DNA of 64,000 nucleotides from Magnetospirillum molischianum DSM 120 (GTDB lineage: Bacteria > Pseudomonadota > Alphaproteobacteria > Rhodospirillales > Magnetospirillaceae). Within the stretch, counting starts at the first letter, position 1. The number at the start of each line of letters is the position of its first letter. Positions 27,854 through 36,257 of the stretch are shown one piece after another. The position numbers and the translations under genes were made by a program. The stretch spans positions 35,780 through 99,779 of the forward strand of contig NZ_CAHP01000014.1 in the NCBI RefSeq assembly GCF_000294655.1. The letters run 5' to 3'. The notes beneath the pieces are model-generated. The model did no database searches, was not told the DNA's origin, and saw only the letters and a list, made by a program, of their open reading frames with translations.

Positions 27854-29238
27854 ATCCGGTGTCCGGCGAGCGATGACAGATCGGGATCGGAGCGAGACTC
27901 CGCCACCCGCTCCTCCAGAAAAGCGGCAAGCTGAGTGTATTGGGTATCGCGATCCATCCCTGCGCAGACCTGCACCGGCAATTGGGGAATGCGGCCCTCG
28001 CGCTGCTTGATGTCGATCCAGTCCTCAAGGGCGCGCGTCAAAACTGCCGGATCGTTGGAGAACACTCCCGCCCGGCGTTCGCGGATCACCGCTGCGGGCA
28101 TATTATCTTCCAGCCCGAGACCGATAATCGGTCGCCGTACCGCCAGATATTCGAACAATTTGGCTGGCACATGGCCGAAATCCGCTGGAGCGTTCCACTG
28201 CAATAGCAACAACAGATCGGCCCGGCGCTGCAACCAGATGGAGTCCGCATAGGGAACCGGCGCCACTACCTTGACCAGATCAGCAACGCCAGCCCGAATC
28301 GCCAGCGGCATCACATGAGATGGCTCGGTGCCGACAAACATCACAGAAACCAGATTACGCCGTGGCCCCAGCGCGTTAATCGCCGTGAATAACGGGGTGG
28401 GATCGCGGCGACCGGCATAGATCACCCCGGTGTAAAGGATCGTCAGGCGGTCATGAGACAACGGCTCGGGCGACGGATCGGCAACGGCGAAATCGCGAGG
28501 GTCGAATCCGTTGAAAGCGGCAACCACCGGCTTGCCGAACTTGCGTTGAAAGAAGGCCGCCCACGGCAGCGATACCGTCACCACCCCGGCGGCAGTGGCA
28601 ACGAGGCGACGTTCTAAAACGGTCAGCAGGCGCAGACGCCACTCTGGCCAATCGGCACTGAAATAGGGGTCATCGACCCAACGGTCGCGATATTCCGCCA
28701 CCCAGGGAACACCGTGCCGCCGCGCCAGACGCTGCGCGACAAGGAAAGCGGTAAAGGGGGGGCCGCTGGCGAAAATCATATCGGGGCTCCAGTCGCGGCA
28801 GATCGTCCGCGCCCCGGCCAGAGCAAACGGGGTCCACCCCCCCCAACTGTCGGGGAAGCTCACCGCATGCTTGTAAAACCACCCCAAGCTGTGCAGCACC
28901 CGATCAAGGCCCCGTCGCGGGCCAGCCTCCCGCTGGAGCTGTGCCGGATCAGTATCGGCCCTCTTCTGTCCGCCGTCTCCACCCGACAGCAGGGCTCTCA
29001 GACGACGACGCAGGCGGGCCATGGTTTTGGGCAAACCATTGACATCGACCCAGCCGGTGCGCACCACGGTATCATCGGGAACTTCGCGGGCGAGAGTGGA
29101 CGGAATATCGGTCGGAGTTCCGCAGAGAACGCGGACATCGTGGCCTTGAGCGCGCAAAAAACGCGCAAACTTGCCGACGCGAACCGCACCAATGGCATTG
29201 GTGGGGGGGAAGTACCAGGAAACGATCAGAATCTTCAC
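27850..29238 (-). CDS. glycosyltransferase family 4
   Basis: A 462-residue GT-B enzyme. The N-terminus KILIVSWYFPPTNAIGAVR and the 80-residue insertion rich in Arg and Gln are typical of the WcaI/Cap-type family-4 members. The donor half contains LTILYTGVIYAGRRDP and ends with the EX7E-equivalent KLFEYLAVRRPIIG. GTG at 29238 is favoured because AAAGG lies seven bases before it and it starts the first beta strand; a GTG eight codons upstream is also open. It is coupled to the flippase by a 4-base overlap, so it probably completes the unit that the flippase exports. Confidence 0.85.
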   Translation of the reverse strand: MKILIVSWYFPPTNAIGAVRVGKFARFLRAQGHDVRVLCGTPTDIPSTLAREVPDDTVVRTGWVDVNGLPKTMARLRRRLRALLSGGDGGQKRADTDPAQLQREAGPRRGLDRVLHSLGWFYKHAVSFPDSWGGWTPFALAGARTICRDWSPDMIFASGPPFTAFLVAQRLARRHGVPWVAEYRDRWVDDPYFSADWPEWRLRLLTVLERRLVATAAGVVTVSLPWAAFFQRKFGKPVVAAFNGFDPRDFAVADPSPEPLSHDRLTILYTGVIYAGRRDPTPLFTAINALGPRRNLVSVMFVGTEPSHVMPLAIRAGVADLVKVVAPVPYADSIWLQRRADLLLLLQWNAPADFGHVPAKLFEYLAVRRPIIGLGLEDNMPAAVIRERRAGVFSNDPAVLTRALEDWIDIKQREGRIPQLPVQVCAGMDRDTQYTQLAAFLEERVAESRSDPDLSSLAGHRM

Positions 29239-29517
29239 GCGCCAACCTTTAACCTGGAACACTCTGCTTCAATGCGGATCATCGAAACTGAGTGCAGAGC
29301 CAAACGTATGGGTACGATGCCGGTTCATGTGTCATCTTCGCCGATCCGCCTAAGCCCCATGGGATAAACGTCAAGACACCCTAGACATAAAAACCAAAAG
29401 TTGTTAGTGTTCTCGGTGAATTAATCTTATACACGAGAACGATGGCATCAGCCTGATATCGTACCTTTTGAAAGTCGTCTGTGACGGTATGGGCCTCCAA
29501 ACCTGATCGGGATCGCC

Positions 29518-30207
29518 CTATTGTGGCAGTTGAATCAACCCCATCTGTAGGGCGCGAGCGATGGCATGAGACCGATTCGACGCCCTCAATTTTGACATTG
29601 CATTGGTCAGGTGGAACCGCACCGTCCGCCCCGAAATGCACAACTTAAAGGCGATCACATCGGTGGTCAGGCCGAGCGCGCTCCACCCCAGGCATTCGCG
29701 TTCCCGCGCCGACAGGATGTGAGTCGGAGCGGCCGGACCAGACGGAGCACGACCGCGTTCAGCCGCCTCGCGCACAAGACTGCCCAAGTATTCAGCCAAT
29801 CCACCGACCGCCATCCAATCGGAATCCATCGTGAAAAAATCGCTCGCCCCATGCTTCAAGGCGAAAACCGCACGACGGGCGTCATTGGCTGGCGACAGAA
29901 CGACGAACGGCACGGACCCGATCCGACTGGCGCACGCGGCGATAAGCAAGCGCTCCTCGAAAGGATCAAGCGGAGTCACCACCACCGCACCGACAACACC
30001 GTCCTGATTCGCCTTTGGCGTGTCCACATCCTCCCAAGAAACCACGGCCAAGCCCAAATACGCTAAATGCTGGTTAAGCGTGTCGATTGCCGCGGAACCG
30101 GCCCCCCCCATGACCAAAATGCGCGGCACTGCACCCTCCGCGCTGCGGAACATCAAGGGAGATCCCGCTTGGAACCGATCGTTTACCTTGGAAGCTGACG
30201 CGTACAT
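29518..30207 (-). CDS. LuxR-type regulator with pseudo-receiver domain
   Basis: A 229-residue protein. Residues 25-150 follow the receiver pattern (RILVMGGAGSAAIDTL, FVVLSPANDARRAVFALKHGASDFF), but the strand-3 phospho-acceptor Asp is missing (GAVVVTPLDPF), so it is probably not phosphorylated in the usual way. Residues 170-229 are a GerE/LuxR helix-turn-helix (LSARERECLGWSALG, then GRTVRFHLTNAMSKL). The start at 30207 has TGGGGGAC seven bases before it; the longer frame has no family sequence. It lies between a polysaccharide block and the PEP-CTERM gene, so it is a candidate regulator of either. No autoinducer-binding domain is present. Confidence 0.8.
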   Translation of the reverse strand: MYASASKVNDRFQAGSPLMFRSAEGAVPRILVMGGAGSAAIDTLNQHLAYLGLAVVSWEDVDTPKANQDGVVGAVVVTPLDPFEERLLIAACASRIGSVPFVVLSPANDARRAVFALKHGASDFFTMDSDWMAVGGLAEYLGSLVREAAERGRAPSGPAAPTHILSARERECLGWSALGLTTDVIAFKLCISGRTVRFHLTNAMSKLRASNRSHAIARALQMGLIQLPQ

Positions 30208-30292
30208 TTTTGTCCCCCAGCACCACGCACGCCTCCTGAATAACACGATATGGTTCTTATTTAGCATCGACAAACATAGACGTAATAAAACG

Positions 30293-30327
30293 AAAAAATG
30301 CTCCCCCTCTGCCAAGAGAGGGAGCAT
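30293..30327 (-). terminator. strong Rho-independent terminator after the PEP-CTERM gene
   Basis: A 13-bp stem (ATGCTCCCCCTCT on the left, AGAGAGGGAGCAT on the right, fully paired on the minus strand with one G-U) has a 4-base loop and is followed on the minus strand by TTTTT. It ends the transcript of the PEP-CTERM gene, which stops at 30375, and insulates the LuxR gene. Confidence 0.85.
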
Positions 30328-30374
30328 TTTCGCATGAGAACCAATGTCACCCGACGAACGGCTGGGCTCGGGCG

Positions 30375-31262
30375 CTAGATCGCCTGACGCCGACGGGCCG
30401 CCGCCGCACCGAGACCAAGAAGACCAATCCCGAGGATCGCCAAAGCGGTCGGGGCGGGAACCTGATGGTAGGTGGCGGACGAAAGCACGAAATCGGATTC
30501 ATTGGGGCCACCGCTATAGACGGCGGTGATGTTCGCCGTCAGCGTATTGAGGTATTGGCCGGCGGCATTAACGAAAGGATTGGTGACCTCAAAGCAGCCG
30601 GTATTGCCATAGGTTGTCGCACCGGCATTGCACGAAGTGACGGTCTTCGAGAACAACAAGGCTTTCGTTACGCTATCATACAGCCCCCAGAGAGCCGTAT
30701 CCTCGCCGGTCAAGGCCAACAGGCCATAGTAGCCGTCGATATCGATGCGAGCCGTTTCGTTGTGGTCCAGATATTCGGCAATACCAGTCGGACTTGTTGG
30801 TGTCGGGTAGTTTGTACCGTTCCACACGGTATCGGAACCATTGAAAAGCAAAGCCAGCTTGATCGAACTGAACTGGACTTGCTTCTGGGTGAACTTAACC
30901 GACAATTCTTCGGTGTTCTCGTGCGTGATCACGCCATAATGGTCTTTGACACGCCAGTAATCGATTTCGGAACCACGATCATTGGCTGGCCCCAACACCG
31001 CAGAACCATCAACACCGACGCCAGAAACCCCGGCCTGATTGGTGAAGCTGAACTTCCCGACCGTCCGGGCCGGAACAGCCCCCTCGGCGTAAAGATTGGC
31101 GTAAGCGGTGATATTGGCATCACCGATGACGGCCTTACCCGTGTTGCCATGGGCGATGGTGTACGCCTTGATGTCCGAAGAATTGAGGACGCTGGCACTG
31201 GCGGGATTGGAAAGCACCATGCCTGCGGCCAGAACAGCATAGACTATTTTTTGAACAGTCAT
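30375..31262 (-). CDS. PEP-CTERM sorting domain protein, exosortase substrate
   Basis: A 295-residue exported protein. The N-terminal signal peptide (IVYAVLAAGMVLSNPASA) precedes a beta-rich mature domain with many Asn, Thr and Gly and no catalytic signature. The last 28 residues are a PEP-CTERM signal: VPAPTALAILGIGLLGLG followed by AAAARRRQ, i.e. short motif, membrane helix and basic tail. The motif reads PAP instead of PEP, a known variant. The start at 31262 follows GGAGG by five bases. It should be processed by the XrtA exosortase encoded at 33375-34931 and end up on the surface or in the exopolysaccharide matrix. A sigma-54 element and a strong terminator make it a single-gene unit. Confidence 0.9.
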   Translation of the reverse strand: MTVQKIVYAVLAAGMVLSNPASASVLNSSDIKAYTIAHGNTGKAVIGDANITAYANLYAEGAVPARTVGKFSFTNQAGVSGVGVDGSAVLGPANDRGSEIDYWRVKDHYGVITHENTEELSVKFTQKQVQFSSIKLALLFNGSDTVWNGTNYPTPTSPTGIAEYLDHNETARIDIDGYYGLLALTGEDTALWGLYDSVTKALLFSKTVTSCNAGATTYGNTGCFEVTNPFVNAAGQYLNTLTANITAVYSGGPNESDFVLSSATYHQVPAPTALAILGIGLLGLGAAAARRRQAI

Positions 31263-31304
31263 GAGAGCCTCCATGCCTTTGAAATTGCAGTTACCCCACT
31301 CACA

Positions 31305-31320
31305 AGCAAACCCCATACCA
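31305..31320 (-). promoter_or_regulatory. sigma-54 (-24/-12) promoter of the PEP-CTERM gene
   Basis: Minus-strand sequence TGGTATGGGGTTTGCT. GG and GC are spaced exactly as in TGGCACGNNNNTTGCA, and the TTGCT half is intact. The predicted transcript start is near 31294, about 32 bases before the ATG. Exosortase-linked PEP-CTERM genes are known to be controlled by the sigma-54 activator PrsR, which is encoded in this window. Confidence 0.7.
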
Positions 31321-31343
31321 ACAGATACAACCAACTGATACAA
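31318..31343. repeat. tandem 13-bp repeat abutting the -24 element
   Basis: Two adjacent copies on the plus strand, CCAACAGATACAA (31318-31330) and CCAACTGATACAA (31331-31343), identical at 12 of 13 positions. The first overlaps the -24 box of the PEP-CTERM promoter by 3 bases. A third GATACAACC occurs at 31411-31419. The 13-base period is not a helical turn, so a steric repressor or a dimeric activator are both possible. Confidence 0.6.
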
Positions 31344-31431
31344 AAGGGGTTTGCAGAAAAAGACCCACTTCTCGAATGCGAAAATCGTAAGAAAATCCAG
31401 AGACCTCGCCGATACAACCGATAGAAACGCC

Positions 31432-33357
31432 TTACACCGTCGCCTGACGATGGAAAGTGGCTTCCCCTTTCGCCGCATTGACCAGAAAAGCCTCGAACAT
31501 CAGCAACAGCCAGAGTGCCGCACTGTGATCCGATTGCCCCGACAGGTGCTGATCGACCAGCAAACGCACATTGGACATGTTGAACAGGCCGGTGGCGGCC
31601 AGCGACCCGTCATCTCCGGTCATCGTGTCCAACCGTCCGCGCCAAGGCCCACGCAACCAACGCAGCAACGGCATGGAAAAACCGCGCTTGGGACGATAGA
31701 GCAGGTCACGATCGACATAGGGCTCCACCGCCCGCTTCAGCACCAGCTTACCTTCGCGGCCCTTGAGCTTGAGCGACGGAGCAAGGCGCATGCTCCACTC
31801 CGCCAATTCATGATCGAGCAATGGCGAACGCACCTCCAACGAGGTCGCCATACTGGCGCGATCGACCTTGACCAGAATTCCACCCGGCAACCATGTCTTG
31901 ATGTCGGCATATTGGATTTTGGCCAGATCATCGTCGGTATCGGCCGCCGCCATCGCGGAACGCACAACATGGCTGGCGCAATACCCCTGGAGATCGCGGC
32001 GGAATGCGTCACTGAACAGGCGCCGACGCATTGTGTTGTTCAGCACCGATACCCCTTGGAAGTAGGCATCGGCGGACTCCATCCCTAATTCCTGGAAGGT
32101 GGTTTTGGCGCGCAGAAACCGGGGTGCCCAATCGGCCTTGGGATAGACCCTGCCCAGCATGCCAAACAGCGAATGCCGCAGCCCCGTCGGCACCGTGCGC
32201 CGGACCTGTTCCGTCATATGGTGCAGGGCATAGCGACGATAGCCCCCAAACAATTCATCCCCACCATCGCCGGATAGAGCCACCGTGACCCGTTCACGGG
32301 CGAGTTGGCAGACCCGATAGGTGGGCATGGCGGAACTGTCGCCGAACGGCTCGTCATAGCGGGCGGCCAGGTTCGACAGCGGATCGGACTCGTCGGGAGT
32401 GACCGCGCGGGCGTGATGGTCGGTGGAATAACGTTCGGCCATCCGCTGGGCATAGGCCGACTCGTCGTAGGCGCGATCCCCAAAGGAAATGGAAAAGGTC
32501 TTCACCGCCGAACTCGACATCCCCGCCATCAAAGCGACCACGGCGCTGGAATCCACCCCGCCCGACAGAAAGGCACCCAGCGGTACGTCGGAAACGAGCC
32601 GCAACCGCGTTGCCGCGTTCAGGCGCTCCACCAGCTCGGCCTTGGCTTCATTGAGATCTGTCACCGGCTCGCCGTCGAAGCGCAAATCCCAATAGGACCG
32701 CAACTCCATCGCCGCGCCACGCCGCCACAGCAACCAGTGAGCGGGCGGCAATTTGCGCACGGCACGATAGATCGAGCGCGGATCGGGAACATAGCCATAG
32801 GCGAAGAATTCATCGACGGCCCACGGATCGAGCGCGGTGGAAACGCCGGGATGAACCATCACCGACTTCAGTTCCGAGCCAAACACCAAGGTGCCGTCGG
32901 GCAAAAGAGCATAATAGAGGGGCTTTTTGCCAAGGCGGTCGCGGGCGATGAACAAAGTCTGGCGGGTCTCATCCCACAAAGCAAAGGCGAACATGCCGCG
33001 AAAGTGCTCGACTGAACGCTCGCCCCACTCTTCCCAGGCATGGACAATCACTTCCGTGTCGCTGTGGGTGTGGAAGACATGACCGGCCGCTTCCAATTCA
33101 GGGATTATGTCGCGGTAATTATAAATCTCACCATTGAACACCACGACAACCGAGCCATCTTCGTTGTAGAGCGGCTGCCGCCCTCCGCCGACATCGATAA
33201 TGGCCAAGCGCCGGTGCCCAAGCCCAAGCCCCGGCCCGAAATGCTCTCCGGCACCATCCGGCCCCCGATGCGCCACTCTGTCATTCATGCGCCGCAGCAG
33301 GGCGCGATCGATCTGTCGTTCCCCGCTGCTATCGAAAATGCCGACCAAGCCGCACAT
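31432..33357 (-). CDS. asparagine synthase-family amidotransferase, exosortase A system-associated
   Basis: A 641-residue glutamine-dependent amidotransferase of the AsnB class. It starts MCGLVGIF, so the catalytic Cys2 of the N-terminal glutaminase domain is present. The synthetase half has the PP-loop LSGGVDSSAVVALM at about residues 265-280. This is the subfamily that accompanies exosortase A. In Zoogloea a related gene is needed for floc formation, and an amidated sugar acid or amino-sugar has been suggested as the product. The start at 33357 has AGGGG upstream, and the gene follows the exosortase gene by 17 bases in the same operon. The actual substrate is not known. Confidence 0.9.
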   Translation of the reverse strand: MCGLVGIFDSSGERQIDRALLRRMNDRVAHRGPDGAGEHFGPGLGLGHRRLAIIDVGGGRQPLYNEDGSVVVVFNGEIYNYRDIIPELEAAGHVFHTHSDTEVIVHAWEEWGERSVEHFRGMFAFALWDETRQTLFIARDRLGKKPLYYALLPDGTLVFGSELKSVMVHPGVSTALDPWAVDEFFAYGYVPDPRSIYRAVRKLPPAHWLLWRRGAAMELRSYWDLRFDGEPVTDLNEAKAELVERLNAATRLRLVSDVPLGAFLSGGVDSSAVVALMAGMSSSAVKTFSISFGDRAYDESAYAQRMAERYSTDHHARAVTPDESDPLSNLAARYDEPFGDSSAMPTYRVCQLARERVTVALSGDGGDELFGGYRRYALHHMTEQVRRTVPTGLRHSLFGMLGRVYPKADWAPRFLRAKTTFQELGMESADAYFQGVSVLNNTMRRRLFSDAFRRDLQGYCASHVVRSAMAAADTDDDLAKIQYADIKTWLPGGILVKVDRASMATSLEVRSPLLDHELAEWSMRLAPSLKLKGREGKLVLKRAVEPYVDRDLLYRPKRGFSMPLLRWLRGPWRGRLDTMTGDDGSLAATGLFNMSNVRLLVDQHLSGQSDHSAALWLLLMFEAFLVNAAKGEATFHRQATV

Positions 33358-33374
33358 ATCCGCACCCCTGTTCT

Positions 33375-34931
33375 TTAAGGCCGAGCCTCGGAGGCTTCCT
33401 GAATCATCGCGGCCGCGCCCGAGCGTGCACCAAGCAGAATAGCCAGGGTCTGAGCGGCCTCCGCCTCCTGGCCTTCACTGAATTCGGTAGCCGCCACCAG
33501 CATCGCCGCTCGCCGCGGGTGGCCCAGGACTTCCGCGCGCAGATCGGCCAGCGCAGTGGAGAGGCCCGGCTCCCGCCACGCCCCATCGACATGAAACAGC
33601 GACCACACCAACAGGGACCGCCCGCCCGAAAACAGGACATCGGCCTGAACCGGCACCATCACCCCCTCCAGACGCACCGAGGCGTGAGTCCGGGCGACGC
33701 GCCCCCAGCGCTCCGGGTCCATCGCCCGGCGTTCCATGCCGATGATCTTGCCGTGTCGCACAGGCTGACGCAGCACAACGGCAGCAAGATCGACATGACG
33801 CCCCGCGATCTCGCAGCCGGCAGCCGCATATGTGTCGATACCAGAGAAGCCCGCACCCCATTCCGCCGACGCCGCGACGGGGGCAAACTCGCCACAGGTT
33901 AGACCCGGCGCTGGCCCCGACACCGGAACGGGGACATCGGGCCAGCCTGCGCGGGCAATCGCGGCGGGCAACACCAAAGCCACGGCAAGCCCGGCCACGA
34001 CCGGCCCAGCCACCGTCCACTTGACGGGCTGCTCCTCCGTGACCCCATCCTGGCGGCGCGGCAGGATCTCTTCGCGAAACATAAAGCCGACCGTCATCAC
34101 GGCCAGCAGCAGAAACGAGAAAAAGCCCCAGCCATACAGGAGGTGATCGTCAACGATATCAACCTTCCAGGTGATAACAGGGGCGATCAGGATGATCAGG
34201 AAGACCCGCAAGGCATTGCCGACCACGGCCACGACGATCATCGCGGCAACGAAGGCCAGTTTCCTGGTCCAGCGACGATAGGCCAGTTCGGCAAAAGCAA
34301 GAGCGGTCGCAAGCCCGGCCAGCAGGAAATTGAGACCGGCGCATCCAGGCGCGACCGTATAAAGGCCACTCGGCACCTCGATCGTCAGTCCCTCGTGGAA
34401 AGTGGAAACGCCGCTCCACTCCAACATCAGCGAGGCCGCCTGGACGGTTATCGTCTGCAATGGTCCGATCAAAAAATCACCGGTGGGCACCATCAACCAC
34501 AGATAGAGCAGCGGCAGCAGCACCCGACGACAAAGACGTGGCCCCAAGAGTCCGAGCAAAACGCCCTGCATCATGCCGACGAGGGCGATATGTACGCCTT
34601 CGGCCACCCCCGAGAGGTAGGCAAAAAACCACACGCCGCCAAACAGCCCCACGACCACGGCCCCCCAGGCCGAGGGACGAAGAGCATAGCCGCGCAAATC
34701 GTCGCGGTTGGTCCACACCAGGAAAAGGGCGATCGGAATAATCAGAAAACAATGCGTATAGGCCGCGCTGCCCTCCCACAACCGAACCGCACCACGATAG
34801 CCATCCCAATAGAGGAGAACCGAAAAAACCATCAAAGACGAAAAAATACAAATTGAATCGAAACGTGAATAAAAAGCTTCGCAAACAGACGCAGTAACAT
34901 TTCGACTTAATTCGTTTATTTTTAATATCAT
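33375..34931 (-). CDS. xrtA: exosortase A fused to an EpsI domain
   Basis: A 518-residue inner-membrane protein. Residues 25-300 hold about eight membrane helices and the exosortase triad: Cys197 in VAPGCAGLNFLL, Arg242 in NALRVFLII and His263 in VDDHLLYGWGFF. The enzyme cleaves PEP-CTERM tails and is thought to transfer the protein to a surface acceptor. Residues 315-500 are an EpsI-type periplasmic domain (LTCGEFAPVAASAEWGAG, VVLRQPVRHGK), fused here as in many exosortase A loci. The first 33 residues before MVFSVLLYWDGYRG are less typical, so the start could be at 34832. It heads the exosortase-amidotransferase pair and is divergent from a sugar transferase. Confidence 0.93.
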   Translation of the reverse strand: MILKINELSRNVTASVCEAFYSRFDSICIFSSLMVFSVLLYWDGYRGAVRLWEGSAAYTHCFLIIPIALFLVWTNRDDLRGYALRPSAWGAVVVGLFGGVWFFAYLSGVAEGVHIALVGMMQGVLLGLLGPRLCRRVLLPLLYLWLMVPTGDFLIGPLQTITVQAASLMLEWSGVSTFHEGLTIEVPSGLYTVAPGCAGLNFLLAGLATALAFAELAYRRWTRKLAFVAAMIVVAVVGNALRVFLIILIAPVITWKVDIVDDHLLYGWGFFSFLLLAVMTVGFMFREEILPRRQDGVTEEQPVKWTVAGPVVAGLAVALVLPAAIARAGWPDVPVPVSGPAPGLTCGEFAPVAASAEWGAGFSGIDTYAAAGCEIAGRHVDLAAVVLRQPVRHGKIIGMERRAMDPERWGRVARTHASVRLEGVMVPVQADVLFSGGRSLLVWSLFHVDGAWREPGLSTALADLRAEVLGHPRRAAMLVAATEFSEGQEAEAAQTLAILLGARSGAAAMIQEASEARP

Positions 34932-34990
34932 TGAAAAGAAATTCCCTTGGATCTAAAAGACAATAGCTCATCAATGCGGGGGATTCCACC

Positions 34991-36193
34991 ATGGATCCAT
35001 TGATATTCCTATGTCAGAGAATTCCCCTCCCCCCACAAAAGGGCGACAAGATTCGCTCGTTCGCCGTACTGCGGCACCTTGCCCGCACACGGAATCTTCA
35101 TGTCGGATGCTTCATTGACGACCCTGCCGACTGGGATCATGTCGAAGCGCTTCGCCATTACTGCACAGATGTCTGCTGCATTCCGCTCGACAAAACGATC
35201 GGCAAGCTGCGCTCACTCACCGGCCTCGTGCGGGGAAAATCGCTGAGCGAACCCTATTTCCACGACCTCCGGTTGGCCCAGTGGGTCGATAGCGTGCTGA
35301 AGACCCACCATCCTCGCGCCGCCTTCGTCTACTCGTCGGTGATGGCGCAATACATCCCACGCCAGGGACCGATGCGGCCCGAACGGGTGGTAATGGATTT
35401 CGTCGATGTCGATTCGGATAAATGGCGCCAATATGCCGAGGCTCAGGCTTGGCCAATGAACCAGATCTATCGACGCGAAAGCAAAAAGCTGTTCGCCTTC
35501 GACCGCGACGTCTGCGCCTGGACCGATGCCAGCGTGTTCGTTTCGCCCGCCGAGGCAACGCTGTTTCGCACGATGGTCCCGGAGCATGCCGACAAGATCC
35601 ACGCCATCTCCAATGGAATCGATCTGGGACACTTCACCCCGTCCACCGATTTCCCCTCGCCGTTCGAGGCGGCAACCCACCCCATCGTCTTTACCGGATC
35701 GATGGATTACTGGCCCAACATCGACGCCGTGCGCTGGTTCGCCAACGAGATTTTCCCCACGGTAGCAACGACGGTTCCCTCGGCCCGCTTCGTCATCGTT
35801 GGTGCCAATCCCACCCGCGAGGTTCTCGACCTCGCCAAGCAACCGGGCATCACCGTCACCGGCCGTGTCGCCGATGTCCGCCCCTACCTGTCTCATGCAG
35901 CGGTGGCGGTCGCCCCCATGCGGGTTGCCCGCGGCATCCAGAACAAAGTGCTGGAGGCAATGGCGATGGGCCGGGTGGTCGTCACCACATCGCAAGGCTG
36001 GGAAGGCATCAATGCCAAACCGGGGCAGGATCTGCTGGTAGAGGATAGCGCCGCCGACTTGGCCCGAGCCACTCTCCGTGCGCTCACCGATCCAGAGATG
36101 GCGGCGATGGGCGCGGCAGCGCGAGCGTGCATGGTCGGGGCGTATGGTTGGGATGACAAACTTGCCGCCTACGAACGGCTACTGACGGCGTGA
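34991..36193 (+). CDS. sugar transferase, exosortase A system-associated (TIGR03087-type)
   Basis: A 400-residue GT-B glycosyltransferase. The N-terminus PLIFLCQRIPLPPQKGDKIR and the internal RVVMDFVDVDSDKWRQYA are hallmarks of the family found next to exosortase A. The donor half has IVFTGSMDYWPNIDAVRW and the loop ARGIQNKVLEAMAMGRVVV. It starts after GGGGG with eight bases spacing and is divergent from xrtA with only about 60 bases between. It likely adds one residue of the exopolysaccharide repeat unit at the inner membrane. It converges on the FemAB-like gene. Confidence 0.9.
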   Translation: MDPLIFLCQRIPLPPQKGDKIRSFAVLRHLARTRNLHVGCFIDDPADWDHVEALRHYCTDVCCIPLDKTIGKLRSLTGLVRGKSLSEPYFHDLRLAQWVDSVLKTHHPRAAFVYSSVMAQYIPRQGPMRPERVVMDFVDVDSDKWRQYAEAQAWPMNQIYRRESKKLFAFDRDVCAWTDASVFVSPAEATLFRTMVPEHADKIHAISNGIDLGHFTPSTDFPSPFEAATHPIVFTGSMDYWPNIDAVRWFANEIFPTVATTVPSARFVIVGANPTREVLDLAKQPGITVTGRVADVRPYLSHAAVAVAPMRVARGIQNKVLEAMAMGRVVVTTSQGWEGINAKPGQDLLVEDSAADLARATLRALTDPEMAAMGAAARACMVGAYGWDDKLAAYERLLTA

Positions 36194-36257
36194 CAAGCGT
36201 CTCTCATGCATGTTGCGATCGCATCGCCGGACCACCAGTGACATGGGCTATTATCAC

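Noticed and set aside
30219..30234. Sigma-54-like AGGCGTGCGTGGTGCT upstream of the LuxR-type gene
   Set aside because: Spacing of GG and GC fits, but transcription would start at the ATG itself and the match to the -12 half is poor. It also coincides with ribosome-site-like sequence.
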